DNA of 64,000 bases from Adiantum capillus-veneris (GCA_014529385.2 CM043960.1:79271832-79335831); one strand, 5' to 3'. Shown: positions 33,317-46,748, counted from the first letter of the stretch. Notes: generated from the sequence alone by a model not told the origin. Program-made: numbers and translations.

Positions 33317-33859
33317 ACAAAAACTGCCACTTCAAATAAAACTTGAGAGTTTGATGATAAAGAATCAGCAAAAATCATGGAAAGGAAAAAGAGACAAAAT
33401 GAAAGCAAAGAGGATAAAAAAGAAAACTACCTTGGAGACAAAGCTGCAAAAAATCAGGGAGCAACTTAAACATGAAATAGAAAACAAGCAATGAGAAGAA
33501 GGAGCAATGTCTTCCAAAATATTATGTAGAGGTTTAGTCTTAGTGAAAAAAGTGCTCAAACCTTGAGAGGCTCTATTACACGCTTATGAGGCTAGACTAA
33601 AGACCAACAAGACATTGGAACAAAGATGGTTGACATTGGTTGACATATCCACATCCTGAAGTTGAGTATTAGAGATTAGAAATGTGCAAACGACTCATAG
33701 AGACATCTCAAGTGCTGATGGAGCCAAAAAACTAAACATCAAGAAGTGTTAATCCACAAAGAAATTGAGCACAAAGAAAAGCATCATTTGTGGTAGTACC
33801 CAAGAAGAACAAAAAATAACATGTATGTGTGAATCTCAAAGAGGTAAACACGGCTACTA

Positions 33860-36120
33860 ATTGAGACAACTATCCCCTAACAGTTACTGATCATGTGATC
33901 GAGCAAGTTGTAGGCAAGGAAGATTATAGCTTTCTTGGAGGCTTTTCAGGCTATAACCAGCTTGCCACATAAAGCCAAAGGATGAACATAAGATAGCCTT
34001 TGCTATAGAATGAGGTAAATCTGCTTATAGAGTGATGCCATTTGGCTTGACCAATGCACCTGTCACCATCCACCACAAGTTGATGAGTCGTGTATTTAAA
34101 TAATATCTAAGACAATCCTTAAAAAATCTACATGGATGACTTATGCAAAAATGGCATTTTTACTGATCTAAAGAAGATTCAAGTGATTGTTTCTCTACCA
34201 AGACCGACAAAAGTAGGGGAAGTATAAGCCTTCATGGGCCATTGTAGTTACTATAAAAGATTCATCTATATGTATGCAATCATTACCAAACCTCTCTATG
34301 ATCTTATCACAAAATTTGATTGGATTGATGAATGTAAAGAAGCATTCTAGTTATTGAATCAAAGATTAACTTTTTCTCCAATTTTGAAAGCTCTTGAGTG
34401 GACGAAGATCTTTCATATCCACGTTGATGCATCAGCTTATGCTATAGGATGCATTTCAGCACAACATGGAGATAACAACATGGATTTTTCAATATGTTAC
34501 TCTAGCAAATAGCCTAATAGTGCAGAAAAGAATTACACGACAACAAAAGAGAAGGGATAGAAATGGTCTATGATGTGAAGAAGTTCAGACATTACCTTCT
34601 TGCAAACAAGTTCCTACTTTTTGTGGATCATCAAGCACTCTTATACTTGGTGAACAAACCCTGTAATACAAGATGTACTATTCGATGGTTTATCATATTA
34701 TTCGAGTTTGGTTTCACTGTAGTAATCAAGAAAGGAACCACACACGAGAGGGCTCACCATCTGTCAATATTGACTCATGGAGAAGCACCTAAGGAAGTTG
34801 ATGATGACTTGCCAGATTATTATCTATTCAATATTGAAATGGTGCCAAGATGGAGCAAGCATGTCATACATTTTCTCACCATTAGTTCAGTACAAATTAA
34901 AAGACAGCCATCAACAATCATTAAGCAAACATGAACACTAGTGCTAATAGGTGGAAGACTATACAAGCAAGAAAATGATGGTATATTGCATCTATGTATA
35001 GAACCAACTGAGAGAAACATGTACTTGAGCCAAGCTCATGTATAAAACATGGGAATTCACAATTGAAAAGTGCAAACACTTCAAAAATTGATGAGACTTG
35101 GGATATATTGGACTAGATTAGTTCATGAAACAACTGTACAATTCAGGCACCTGTAGAACATGTAACACTATTCAGAGTAACAGTTGTACCCGAGTGGAGC
35201 TCGTACATTGGGGATTATTTGACCAAAGGAATCCTACCAGAGGGGTTGAGTAATGTGAATAGTACCTCCCATGTATTATACCTCCCATGAATAGTACCTC
35301 CCATGTATTATACACATTCTCAATATATCTTTGCGGCCACAGACTATCTGACCAAATGGGCCAAATCTACCCAAAAAATGATGTGAAAATGACAATGCAG
35401 TTCTTGTATGAGAATGTATTTACAAGATATGGACTACCAATCAAACTAGTAAGCGATAGAGGGACTCACTTCCTAAATAAAGTGATTGAATTCTTGTTGG
35501 ATGAACTCATGGTAATTCATTATAAATCAACACCTTATCACCCTCAAGCTAGTGAACAAGCAGAGAGCACAAGCAAAATCTTAAGCACGGTGCTCACAAA
35601 GATAGCGAGTGAGTCAAGAGCAGACTGGGACCAAAAGCTACATTTATCTCTTTGCGCAGATCGAGTTGCTTACAAGCATTGATTGGAACGACAACCTTTA
35701 ATATGGTGTTTGGGCTTAATGACATGCTACCCATGGAATTATTGTTTCCACATTTCAAGTAGCCAAGAACTTAGAATGGACAGACCATGAGTTGTCAAAA
35801 AGTGTAGATGAACTCAAGAAGCTAGATGAAATTCACTTACAAGCTTTCACAGGCATCTATGCACAAAAATGACACATGAAGGAGTTCCATGATCAACATG
35901 TAATCAACAAGGAGTTTAAAAAGGGTGACTATGTATTAGTCTACACCTTAAAACAACACCAAAAAGTTAAAAAAGCGAGGAAATTACCCATTCATGATTA
36001 ATGACATATCATCTAGTGGTGCCATAAAACTTGCAACATTAGAGGGAGAAGAGATTTCCCCAACATGATTAGTGGCTATAGGTTGAAGAAATACATCTAC
36101 TACTAACCACAACAATGCTC
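33860..36120 (+). pseudogene. Ty3/gypsy pol of element B (RT, RNase H, integrase), heavily decayed
   Basis: Reverse transcriptase traces: GGFSGYNQLA, CHLA*PMHLSP in the FGLTNAP position, and YMDDLCKNG (about 34133). The connection reads AFMGHCSYYKRFIYMYA. RNase H: IFHIHVDASAYAIGCISAQ and, after a frameshift, LFVDHQALLYLVNK and RAHHLSIL. Integrase core: FTRYGLPIKLVSDRGTHFLNKV with Asp, and YHPQASEQAESTSKIL with Glu, then RADWDQKLHLSL, and after a shift FGLNDMLPMELLFP and EFKKGDYVLVYTL. It resembles the integrase at 178-1631 more than the other gypsy copies. There are dozens of stops. A 32-bp direct duplication lies at 35256-35319. Confidence 0.75.
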
Positions 36121-36265
36121 GACAAGATACACCTCATAGTAGACAGGAAGAAGCAAGCTTAAGCTAACCAAGCTCGGGCTCAAGAGGAAGAGAAGTTGTG
36201 GATTTTAAAGCGTAAGGAAGACTAAAGAGACAAGTGCTTCAAAAGATGCAGAAGGTAGCAATTCA

Positions 36266-37173
36266 TTGCTTAAGAATATCGTCATTCTTGAGTTTCATGG
36301 TGAAGAGCGTGATCACAACAAGGATGCGGTCAATACGTTCTTACACAAATGGAGTGATACTCATTGGTTGAGACACACCCCAAACATAAAGACAGCTGTG
36401 GAAACAAGTTTATCTCTTAAAGGTAAGGCCTATAAGTGGTGGATGACATTTCCAATAGATGCTCATCCATCTTCTTTGGCTGTGTTTCAAGATTCTTTCT
36501 CCAAAGAGTTTTTGGACTCCAATGAAGAGGATAAGAATTGGTTAGCATGGGATGCATGCCGCATGTCTGGCCTCTCTCTCACTCGGTACCTTTCCAAGTA
36601 TCTAGAAATCATATTAAAACTAGAAAGTCTAGATGAATTTCAAACTATACGAGGTTTTAATAGGGGTCTTGACAAAGACTATCATCTTCATGTCAAGACC
36701 TAGCATACAAAAACTTTGGAAGAATCCATCGATCATGCCCACAAATATGATGATGACCAAGAGAGGAAGGGAAATGTTCCCTACTCTAAGAATAATTTTG
36801 CTAAGAGAAATGTGGCTAAGAGCCAATGGCGAGGTAGATCTCCCACACATTCCAAGGGGAATAAGAGATAATCTACCTCTCCACACCCACAAGAGGCTAA
36901 GAAGCCTAAGCACTCATGAGATACTCCACGTGGGTCTCTCAGCACTGCTGATTTTGAGCGTGCAAAGAAACACAATTTGTGTTTTAGTTGTCTTTCGGAC
37001 CAACATAACAAGAAAGATTGTCCTCTTTTGCAAGGCAAAGAAAAGGCCATGCACACGGTGCAATGCCTCACACTAGATTCATCTCCTAAATACTATGTTG
37101 TAGAGGTTCTTCATATGGAAGAAAAGCACAAGTGTTGTGTGCCCAATGTGGCAGCCCACCTTTGGCCCCCATG
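36266..37173 (+). pseudogene. Chromovirus gag with zinc knuckle, three in-frame stops
   Basis: The core is KNIVILEFHGEERDHNKDAV, KGKAYKWWMTFP and RGFNRGLDKDYHLHV. The frame continues beyond TAG at 36700 through a basic linker, then TAA near 36868 and TGA near 36920, to the knuckle CFSCLSDQHNKKDC (CX2CX4HX4C) and a cysteine-rich end. The first stop replaces what is normally Gln, so a C-to-T change is likely. No LTR or primer site lies upstream: the element is truncated on its left where it meets the end of element B. Confidence 0.75.
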
Positions 37174-37787
37174 AGTTGATTCGCATGCATGGCACTGTTA
37201 ACGGACAACGTGTTCGTATTTTAGTGGATGATGGTGCAACTCATAACTTCCTGAACTATAAGCTAGTCAAGACATTGAAGCTTACACAGACTCCATGCTT
37301 CCACAAGTATGTGGTAGAACAGATGTCTGGAGATGATAAAGAAGTATGGGACACGGTAGTTCAAGGGGTTGAGATTATTGTTCAAGATCATACGATGACC
37401 CTTGACTTTCAAGTTATGAACATGGACCGTGATGATGTAGTTTTAGGACGGGAGTGGCTGCATGGTTTAGGAAACACATTGCACACTAGTTATGAACATA
37501 ACTCCCTATCCTTTATGGTCAATGGTAAACATGTGCTTTTGCTTGGTGAGAAAAATATACCATCTGCACCTCTTATATGTATAGCCAAGCTTTTTATTTT
37601 ACAGAAAGAAAATTTAATAGATGAAGTCTTTTTGTGTTACTGCTTGTCTCCAAGTTTTGTGAATCCTCAAGAGAAAAGTGTTGTGAATTCTAGTTACCGT
37701 ATGCAAAGTGCAATGAACTTTAATGATAAGCAAAGTGTTAACGATTCTCAAGAGAAAAGTGCTCTAGCAAAGTGCTCTCAATTTTAA
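37137..37787 (+). pseudogene. Chromovirus aspartic protease
   Basis: RILVDDGATHNFLNYKLVK is the gypsy protease active site; the catalytic Asp is kept and the usual Ser is Asp. The flap region DMDRDDVVLGREWLHGLG type (NMDRDDVVLGREWLHGLG) is conserved. It overlaps the end of gag in another frame, so a frameshift separates them. A segment with repeated QEKS words follows (37665-37770). Confidence 0.75.
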
Positions 37788-37839
37788 TTCTATTGAGCAA
37801 CGTGCAACTGTTATAAAACAAAAATTATAGGAATTACAA

Positions 37840-39230
37840 GATTTTCCATCCCAGTATAACTCTAGTTTACTTTCTCCTTTTGCAAGGCAAAAGCTGACTC
37901 ACTTACTCACGGAGTATAGTGATGTATTCTCAAGTGATTTACCGTCGGGTATACCCCCTACACCTAATGTGCAGCATGGCATAGCTGTCTTGTCGGGCAC
38001 TAAACCGGTGAGTAAACCACCTTATCGTATGGAGCTAGTGAGGCCAAGGAGGTTGAGAGTCAATTGGCTGACTACCTCACCCGTGGTTTCACTATACCTA
38101 GCACTTCGCCTTGGGCATCACCAATTCTATTGGTAAAAAAGAAAGATGGTACTATGCGCATGTGCGTAGATTATCACGGATTAAATGCCATAACCATGAA
38201 GAACAAGTATCCTCTACCTCGAGTGGATGATTTGTTTGATCAATTCCATGGGGCAAGATACTATACAAAGATAGATCTTTGTTCAGGTTACCACCAGGTG
38301 CGTATCCTTTTGAAAGATATCTATAAAGTTCCCTTTAGAACACGGTTCGGGCATTTTGAATTTTTGGTTATGCCTTTTGGTCTAACCAATGCTCCAACTA
38401 TATTTATGACACTCATGGATAGTATCTTACGTCCCCATCTTGGAAAATTTGTTGTGATTTTCCTTGATGACATTATCATTACAATAAGACTGAAGATGAA
38501 CACATAGAACACCTACGATAAGTGTTTGAACAGCGACGAGTTCACGCTCTGTATGCTAAGAAAAGCAAGTGATAGAGATACATCACCTTGGTCATGTGAT
38601 CTCTTATTCTAGCATCAAAATGGACACTGACAAGGTCGTTGCCATTCTTCGATGGCCACATCCCAACAGGGTTGAGGAGCTTCAAATCTTCTTAGGCATG
38701 GTTGGATTTTATCGACAATATATCCGTGATTATGCCAAAATCGGTGTTCCTATGATGGATCAACTTAAAGCAAAAGGTAAGACCTTTTATTGGGAAGAAG
38801 CCCAACAATGCAGTCTTGAACAACTCAAGGTAGTTGTAGCCACTGCTCCCATCCTAGCAATCGTTGACCCACTTAAACCGTTTGTTGTAGAGACTGATGC
38901 TAGTCATAAAGCAATTGGTTGGGTACTTCTCCAAGAGGGAAGACCTATAGCCTTTGAAAGTAAAAAGTTAGAGCCCAAAATAATTATTTTGTCTATGAGA
39001 GAGAGATCTTTGTCATAATTCATGCTTTATGAAAGTGGCGACACTATTTATATGGTGCCAAGTTTGAAGTCGTTTTTTAACATGAGAGTATTAAATGGTT
39101 TACTACACAAATAGACTTGAAGGGTTGCAAAGCTAGATGGGCAGAGATCCTTCAAGATCATGATTGTAAGCTTCGATACCGCAAGGGGCGATATAATGTA
39201 GTAGTGGGGATGCACTAAGTCGGATGCCTC
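37840..39230 (+). pseudogene. Chromovirus reverse transcriptase and RNase H
   Basis: Clear reverse transcriptase blocks: [48 protein letters not shown] and [12 protein letters not shown] (polymerase Asp pair). A frameshift near 38510 leads to HHLGHVISYSSIKMD and FLGMVGFYRQYIRDYAKIG. RNase H has FVVETDASHKAIGWVLLQEG with its Asp, then decays after a stop at 39016. Confidence 0.85.
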
Positions 39231-39446
39231 AGATTAATTCACTTGCTTTCACGAAAATAAAGAGTGAATTTTTGGAGTCATTACGAGGCAAGTGTGCACA
39301 AGGTCAATCATATGCTAAGGTGTGGAGTGCAGTTTGAAGAAGGAGTCCCTCACATGTCTCTGTATATAGCCAGATCAACATGTCTCTGCACGCGCAGATA
39401 AAAATTCCAACACATAGAGCTCCACCCCTACTCAGAAAGAGCTTAA

Positions 39447-40136
39447 GTGATGGAAGAAATTTTCATTGATGATGGCTACTTACTCCACAAGGGCAGAGTA
39501 TGTGTGCCAAAGGACTCAGACACTAGGCGCCAAATATTATTTGAGTGTCACGCTAGTCATCCAGGTATTGGTAAGACGTATCCCTTAGTTCGACGAAAAT
39601 TTTATTGGTCAGTCCTACATCATGTTCAAGAGTACGTAATAAATTGCCAACAATGCCAAGTTAATAAGGCAGAGCGCCTCAAGGTAGGTGGCCTTTTACA
39701 TCCTTTAGAGATTCCACAAGGTAAGTGGGAGAGTATCTCTATGGATTTTATAGTAGGACTACCTACTACAAATCGTGGCCATGATGCCATATGGGTAATT
39801 GTAGACCGTCTAACAAAGATGGGTCGATTCATTCCCACTAAGACTACGGTTAAGAAGTTGGAATTAGTACGGCTATTTGTAGAGAATATATATAGACTCT
39901 ATGGTCTTCTAGCTAGTATCATTAGTGACAGAGATCAAAAGTTTGATAATCACTTTTGGAGAGCTCTGTTTCAAAAGTTGGAAACTACACTTAATCTTAG
40001 TACGGTTGATCATCCAGAAATAGATGGTCAAAACGAAAGAGTTAATCAAGTTCTAGAGGATATGCTACGAGTGTACATTAGCAAGAAGCAAACCAACCTG
40101 TATTGGAATTTTCTTATAATAGTTCAAATCATGTGA
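39447..40136 (+). pseudogene. Chromovirus integrase, core residues kept
   Basis: The zinc region is HASHPGIGKTYPLVRRKFYW with CQQCQVNKAERLK. All three catalytic residues are present: Asp in WESISMDFIVGLP, Asp in SIISDRDQKFDNHFW, and Glu in DGQNERVNQVLED. A stop at 40134 follows a one-base shift, and the frame continues as FSYNSSNHVTTWFSPFMLYK. It is the best preserved gypsy integrase in the window, but its polyprotein is interrupted on both sides. Confidence 0.85.
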
Positions 40137-40773
40137 CTACATGGTTTAGTCCATTTATGCTTTATAAGGTTTTCAACCTAGATCACCTGTTACGGTGGGG
40201 TTGGCTAAGGAGAAGATACAACAAGCGAAAGATTTTCTCCAAGACCATTTTGATATGCTTTGAGTTGCTCAAGAGTGATATAAGAAGTACGCAAATGAAC
40301 ATTGTTGTCTTGCTACTTTCAACGAAGGAGACAAGGTTTTCCTCAAAGTTCTGGAGCATTCAGAAAGTTTGAAGACGGGAAAAGTTGCTAAACTTTCACC
40401 GCGCTATTGTGGACTGTTTACCAGTCTCAAACGTATAGGTCAAGTGGCCTATAAGTTAGCTCTTTTGGAGCACTCACGAGTTCATCCTGTTTTTCATGTT
40501 AGCCGTCTATGAAAACAGCTAGGACAAAATGATAATGTCATTGACAAAGATGTGATAGTTGACCTTATCAAACCGCCAACCATCCCTCATGAATCCAAAA
40601 AGATTTTGGATTCTCATGAGCTTCGCACCAGACATCATGTCAGACGACAGGTGTTTGTAAAATGGCTAGTTAGACCTGAAGAAGGTTCTACATGGGAGAA
40701 TGTCTCCGCACTTAAGAAACATTTTCCTACATTCGTTTTTGAGGACAAAAACTATTCTTTCAAGGGGGGGTAA
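40137..40773 (+). pseudogene. Chromovirus integrase C-terminus with chromodomain
   Basis: After FNEGDKVFLKVLEHSESLKTG-type words and LSPRYCGLFTSLKRIGQVAY (shifted frames), the last segment 40552-40773 reads KKILDSHELRTRHHVRRQVF, VKWLVRPEEGSTWENVSALK, KHFPTFVFED: a chromodomain of the chromovirus type, used to direct insertion to marked chromatin. It ends with the stop next to the polypurine tract. Confidence 0.8.
40763..40772 (+). other. Chromovirus polypurine tract
   Basis: AAGGGGGGG follows the chromodomain, then TAA and TGTGAGGAC, the start of the LTR. This is the plus-strand primer. Confidence 0.75.
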
Positions 40774-40774
40774 T

Positions 40775-41530
40775 GTGAGGACATGGGTCCTACGGGCAAG
40801 GCCACTTGCACGGCTGGACAATGTGTACGCTAGGGAGAGGCTATAAGATAGCATGGTTGGGTGGAGACTAGCACACGCATTACTCTCGTCCTTTCACCTT
40901 CCCATCTAGTCTAACATGCTTATGAGATGCTATGGGTGAAAGCTTTTGTGATTCTGATCACTACTTTGAATTCTAAGCCAAATTTTGCAAATTTTCCATG
41001 GACTTAGAGAATTTTGACATTCTTTCAAGGGTTTTGATGTTCAAATCGCTTGAAACTTCAGGGTTAAGGTCTAATTGACATGTGAAATCTAATGGCTTGG
41101 CTCTAGTCTTGCAACTTGAGAAAGGTACATGGATCACGATCCATGTTTGTTCACAATTTGGGATGAGACTTGGTGGGTATGTTCCTATAGCCTATCCTAG
41201 CACACTGGTGGAATCTTTTCAAATTTGGATCTAGATTCACAAATTTTATCCAAATTCCTAGTTTACGGCCGAGTTTTCCAGCTTTGACCATATCTAATAT
41301 TTGAATCCGACTTTTTATTGATTCTTATGACTAGTTTTTGCTAATTTGATGATTGGAGATTGACAATCACTACCATGTCTACTTGTTCATTAATTTTTGC
41401 TTCCATCGGACTTTGATTGGTCCTCTTGGCCTTGCTAACAATCCTTGCACTTTTTGCAAGAATTTCTTAGCTTTTTGTCAAATTTGGAACTGTTCTGCTC
41501 AAGTTATGCTCATTTTTCATTTTATGGTCA
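40775..41530 (+). repeat. Chromovirus 3' LTR, right limit uncertain
   Basis: It starts TGTGAGGACATGGG right after the polypurine tract. It contains the near-palindrome TGGATCACGATCCA (41130-41143), also seen at 30.2-30.6 kb. No partner 5' LTR is in the window, so the right end is estimated from where the AT-rich non-coding sequence changes. Confidence 0.55.
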
Positions 41531-41533
41531 AGT

Positions 41534-43382
41534 TTGCATTATTTTGAATTTTTAACAACTTTGGATCAACTTCGAGGCACTAAACAACTAAAATTTGGTA
41601 ATAGGATGTCACGGAGACATGCTCAAAAGGAGTGGGAGGCTGCACCCTATCAGATTATTGACATCTTGTCAAACAAGAAAGCTCATATCACAAATCAAGA
41701 GCTTGAGTATACATTGGCCAATATTTTCATTGGCAAGTTTCAAGCGGTTGATGGCACAAAAGAAAAAGCCACAATCTTTTGAAGGAACTTTGGACACTTC
41801 ACCAGAAGCCAAAAGTCATAGACAGTTCCAGATATCTCCAGCTCGATAGCTTCTTAGACTACCTCCCTGGTGAGGGACCAACTTCCAATGAGACCACGAG
41901 CTCATGAGAATTATTCAATGCCAACTCGATAGCTTTTTCAGACTGCCTCCCTAGTGGGGGCCCGATTTTCAACGAGCCATGAGCACTATTCAGTACAATG
42001 GAGGAGCTACAAGGAGCTATCCTGATGGAAAAAACTGGATTTGCAATAAGAGTAAATATCACCATTGATGTGCCAAGATCTCCATTTACCAACAATAAGC
42101 CACAAACTTTTACTAAAGATTGAGGCCATAGATAATGACAAGGCATTCATCAAGCATCAAGGGCATGAGCTCACATACAAAGATCTAATCTATTTGGAGA
42201 TAGAGTTTCCCTTGCAACTGATCTCATAGCACTTAAAAGTACAAAGTCACCATGCTACATAGAACCCCTACTACATGTGGTAGTGGCGATGGTCATCGGA
42301 TTAGTAGAAAGATGAGTGATCAAGTGCTACCTCAAAGGTTACATTTTAGAGAATTTAGTGGCGGCCAAAGGGTAGTGACATAAACAGGACATATATGAAT
42401 GCATGGTGGCTAATTCTTATGAGGATAATCTACCAAGCACTAGGAATAATCAAAGTTCTCCCTGAAGTTGAATCTCAGCTTAACCTCTTACACAATGCCA
42501 AGCATGTAGTAAACGTAGTGGGTAGTTCATCAACAACTCTTATAAATAGAAGAACACAAATTCAGAGCTCTAGAGTATCAACCCATTACAGTGAGGCTAT
42601 TGAATTTGATCTTGAGATTCAAGGCAAATATGTGTTGTTAGAATACCAATCCTCAAAAGAGGAAGAAGTAGTTGATCAAAAAAAGACCCCAACAAATAGA
42701 TAGAATCCCAAAATCTCAAGCTCAAAGATCTATGGAGGAAGCATAGTGGCTCCGAGAAGAACACCAAACAATGATAGTGAAGGAGAAGAAGAAGATGGAA
42801 TAAACTAAGCAAGATGCACCTCTATTAGACGAGGATGATGTCGAGCTAGACACAAAGCTCAAGAAACTTAAAGAGGAAAGATGCCAAAAAGCTTGAGTGG
42901 AAGTCAAGCTGACTCAAGCTCCTCAAGTAAACAAATCCATGAAATACTAAAAAGAAAAGCTGAAGAAAGGGTTGAGCAAGAGTATAAATGGCATAAAATA
43001 GATTTAGATTCACCAATGGACTCTCCTCATAACTAACAATTGCATCATGAGAAAACTACGAGAGATACGATTACCAAAAATACAGTTGCAAAGAAAATGG
43101 AGAAACAACTCTCTTCAAAGCAGCCATATCCTCCTCCTGCTAAATCAACAAGAGAGAAAGAGTCTCAAATTGAAAGAGAATATCAAAATCGCAAAGAAGA
43201 ATAATGAGTTCTCGAGGAGTAACAAAAAGGAACTCCTCCAAAGAAGGATTTTCTTGAAAAAACATCTCAAAAAAGAGAGACTCAAGCAAAAAAAGATATA
43301 CCACCTTTAACACAAGAAGATGCAGTGGCGATTGAAAGGATTCTATAACAATTTGATCTTAAATAACTTTTGGAGATGATCT
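41534..43382 (+). other. Unassigned coding-like relics, possibly retroelement gag
   Basis: Short open blocks (RHAQKEWEAAPYQIIDILSN, 41534-41782; SSRVSTHYSEAIEFDLEIQG, 42395-42703; Lys/Glu-rich 42720-43320) look like remains of a retroelement gag or linker, but no diagnostic motif is present. 41839-42000 is an imperfect tandem duplication of about 84 bp (CTCGATAGCTT…CCTCCCT). It cannot be named. Confidence 0.3.

Positions 43383-43468
<86 letters not shown>
43383..43468. repeat. (CT)n microsatellite, 86 bp
   Basis: Perfect CT dinucleotides with no interruption. Confidence 0.95.
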
Positions 43469-43471
<3 letters not shown>

Positions 43472-43800
43472 TCGTTTATTCTTATATTTGCAATACATCA
43501 CCCTTTTGTTGTTTTTCACCAAGCCCCTTAAAGAGCTCAATTGTTTCAATGGTCTTTTAGCAGAAGAGAACCAAAAGCTTGTGCCACACTTACCTGAGCA
43601 AGGTTTTGGTTTTTTACCTGATGCAAGATCTCGTTTGACTTATATATACCATTGCAAAAAGCACGTGAACAATCCATTCTTGACTTATTTTATGGGTTGA
43701 CATTAAAGATAAATATACAATGTGCATATCTTGGAATATGCTCAATCATAACATTAAGGAACATGTCAATTTGTATATGTCAAGACCAAAGGCAACAAAT

Positions 43801-44050
43801 AAATTGATCTTAATTCAACTCTTAGAATTTGTGATTGGGGAAGTCTTTTGTGCTTTAGACATCTCCCATTGTTTGATGATTCAAATTGATCTTGCTTCAA
43901 ATCTTAGAATTTGTGATTGGGGAAGTCTTTTGTGCTTTAGACATCTCCCATTGTTTGATGAGTTTCAAATTGATCTTACTTCAACTCTTAGATTTTGTGA
44001 TTGGGGAATTATTTTGTGCTTTAGACATAACCCATTGTTTTATAAGTTTC
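43801..44050. repeat. Three tandem copies of an 82-84-bp unit
   Basis: Units start at 43801, 43883 and 43967 with AAATTGATCTT. The second to third period of 84 bp keeps the frame, giving repeats of LRICDWGSLLCFRHLPLFD in translation; the first period is 82 bp and shifts it. Copy 3 is the most diverged. Confidence 0.9.
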
Positions 44051-44443
44051 AAATGCAAGTCATGGTAGACAAAATCTAATGAAATTCCTTGATACACCAA
44101 GAAAAGTTTCTCATTTTCCATGCTTAGTGCTGAAGAAAATCATAGGGGGGCTCAAATCACCCAAAGGGGTCTTGATTACAGTTGCAAAGTGATCTAGGAA
44201 ACTTGCAAAAGCTTACAAGTGGGTTTTGACACATATATATTTACATGATCACCACTTGCGTTTCTCTTGAGAGAGCCCCACACCGACTAGAAAAGCTAAA
44301 GAAGAATGTAAATGGGTCAATAAATTGGGACCTTGCTATGCCAATGGAATAGACTCAAAATAGGCCCAAGTTGAGAGGCTTTTCATGAGATAACACGCAA
44401 AGACCTAGATAACACATGTGTCTTTCATGGGTTAGAAGACAAA

Positions 44444-44707
44444 GTGACATATGTTCCAAAATTGGAAACAAGGTTAGGTCCAATAAAAGAGTTGGTACCA
44501 AGGTCCTTGTATTATTTCTATGTAGAATATGCAAAAACTCTTGGAATAGTTCCTTTTGGATTTGGTTTTGTACTTGAATATGCCATTCACTCCAAAGTGT
44601 ATAGAGAAGTTGTGATCACAAGAAGAGCTCATGCAAAAGTTGTGGTAGGGCTTGTAATAGGGAAAAATAGGCTTTTGCCGCTTATAGGAGATGGATCCCT
44701 ATATTGA
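44444..44707 (+). other. Unrecognised 87-aa open frame
   Basis: It begins MTYVPKLETRLGPIKELVPR and contains YAKTLGIVPFGFGFVLEYAI and VVVGLVIGKNRLLPLIGDGS. It has no family match by eye. The surroundings are non-coding relics, so it may be a retroelement remnant or accidental. Confidence 0.2.
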
Positions 44708-46226
44708 TGCTTCAAAAGAAGTGTGGAGGCCTATTTTTAGTGGTGTAGTAGAGAAAACCTTATCCCAAGTAGAAAACTTTCATACACCATGAAAGAAAAC
44801 TATAAATGCATCAATAATCAACCAAAAGTAGATAGTCTAATTTGTAATTCTTTGCAAGACATGTTTCAACAATGTAGCCCTTCTAGCATGTACATGTGAA
44901 ATGAGTTGTAATACTCCCAAACCTCATCTTTCAAATGGTAGAACCAAGGATTTCTAGGATATGGGAGAAGCTAATGCATGTTTAAATCCCAATATATATT
45001 TTGCTGATGCGGACCTAAATGGAGAATAATTTTTTTTAGTCCAATGAAGCAAAGGGAGGTAATATAACATGTAAGGTATAAGGATTACCTGAAAATTTCT
45101 CAATCTAATATGTAGTGGACATTCATCTCAATGCCAATGAGAAATTTTGGATAATCATTGTCTGCATATACATTGACCAAACAAAGAGGACGAAAGCATG
45201 AAGTAATGTCAAACACTAAGCAATGACAATTGGATGATCATTTATAAACTAGGGATTCAAAGATGCTCCTTTGCCACATGTTAGCTGCAATAAATAATTT
45301 TGTATGCATCATAATCAAATCACATGACATACCTCTCTAATAGGAAGCAACTGTCCTCAGACGTTGCTATGTTATGAATCTGCAAGTCATACTTGTCAAA
45401 AATAGTGGTTAGAATAAAAACATCATGTATCACAATAAAATTTCATAATGTAAATAAATTAATTTGTTTGTGCCTTTTGTCATCTACATATTGCATATTC
45501 TAGTGTCCCATACCACAAGAATAGGTAGTTTATGTCATACAGGATATCATTGGTCACATTCATTACTCAATAACCAAGTTTCATTAATTCAAAATTCAAA
45601 ATTCAAAATTCAAAATCATAAAGACTGTAAATATTATATAATCATAAATCAAATCCAAATCCCAGTCCAAATCTTTTCCATGATATACTTGGGTTAACAA
45701 AATCATAATATGGAAAGTGATGGCCAACTAATATAGTATGATTTTGTAATTGGTGTTGCCCAGATTTGCAAATGGACACCAATATGGTGTACAATAGAAA
45801 CAACTACCTAAGTCAAAAAATTTGTACTTGTGCTTTCAGAATTGATGGATTTGCACTTATAGTGTTTGAATTGGTGAGTCTATTGTTTGTCATTGTGTTG
45901 CCTAAATTGATGAATCTATACTTATGCTGCCTGAATCAACGAATCTACTCTTGCTAGATGGCATTTTCTAAACCGGTAGATCTATACTAGGATGAGCATT
46001 TTCACACTTTCTAAATCCATGAATCTATTTGCAATGACCAATGGACTAGGCAAGCAACTAAATAAAGAAAAAAAATGCATACTACCTATTTGACCCCAAA
46101 TTGGAGTAGGTTGAAATAGTGAAGTATGTATAAACTGTTGTTGTTGATTCTGAATAACCTTAGCTCATACAATTAGGTATCCCCAATCTCAAGAAAAAAA
46201 AAAGTCTTTCAAAACATATTAAGAGC
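44708..46226. other. No gene seen
   Basis: AT-rich. Contains AATTCAAA-type short repeats at 45590-45620 and a related series of 'GAATCTA'-spaced words at 45840-46030. No coding evidence. Confidence 0.4.
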
Positions 46227-46748
46227 TGAGGCGGTTCGGGGGGGGGCAACAAAAGAGGCAATCTCTAAACACCCATCAAGGCTCTTGTGCTGCTCAATTT
46301 GGGCTGGGGCAACCACAAACAAGAGAAACTACAGCAAACCCATAGCCAACAGCAAGTGAAGGGGCACCACCTAGTTAGAGAGCGAACTAGGACGTCGAAG
46401 AGGAGAATCCCTGAGCAATACAAGCGAAAAGGAAGGGTACACTAACACTAATATCAATGCTACAAATACACACACCAAACACCTAGAGAGAGAGAGAGAG
46501 AGATTTGTGCAAGAATTAAACTTCAATTTAAATGATTGACGGGGATGTATAAATAGCTTGGAGGAGAGTCAAGAGACACAATTAAGTTTGATGATGTTGT
46601 GATCTACACATTATCTTAGGGTTATTGGAACCCTCTCACCATACAACCCTCTTATAATGTTTTCCCAAGCAACAAAACAAACACAACAGCTCTCGAGTCA
46701 CATACAAGCAAATACTACACAAGAATCTCAAAATGAAAATGTGTTACC
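46227..46748 (-). repeat. LTR, inverted copy of the 14659-15203 family
   Basis: The reverse complement aligns along its whole length with 14659-15203, including the CCTAGAGAGAG end of the microsatellite and TTATCTTAGGGTTAT. No primer site follows and no polypurine tract precedes, so it is probably a solo LTR. A run of nine G lies at about 46237-46246. I found no target duplication. Confidence 0.7.
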
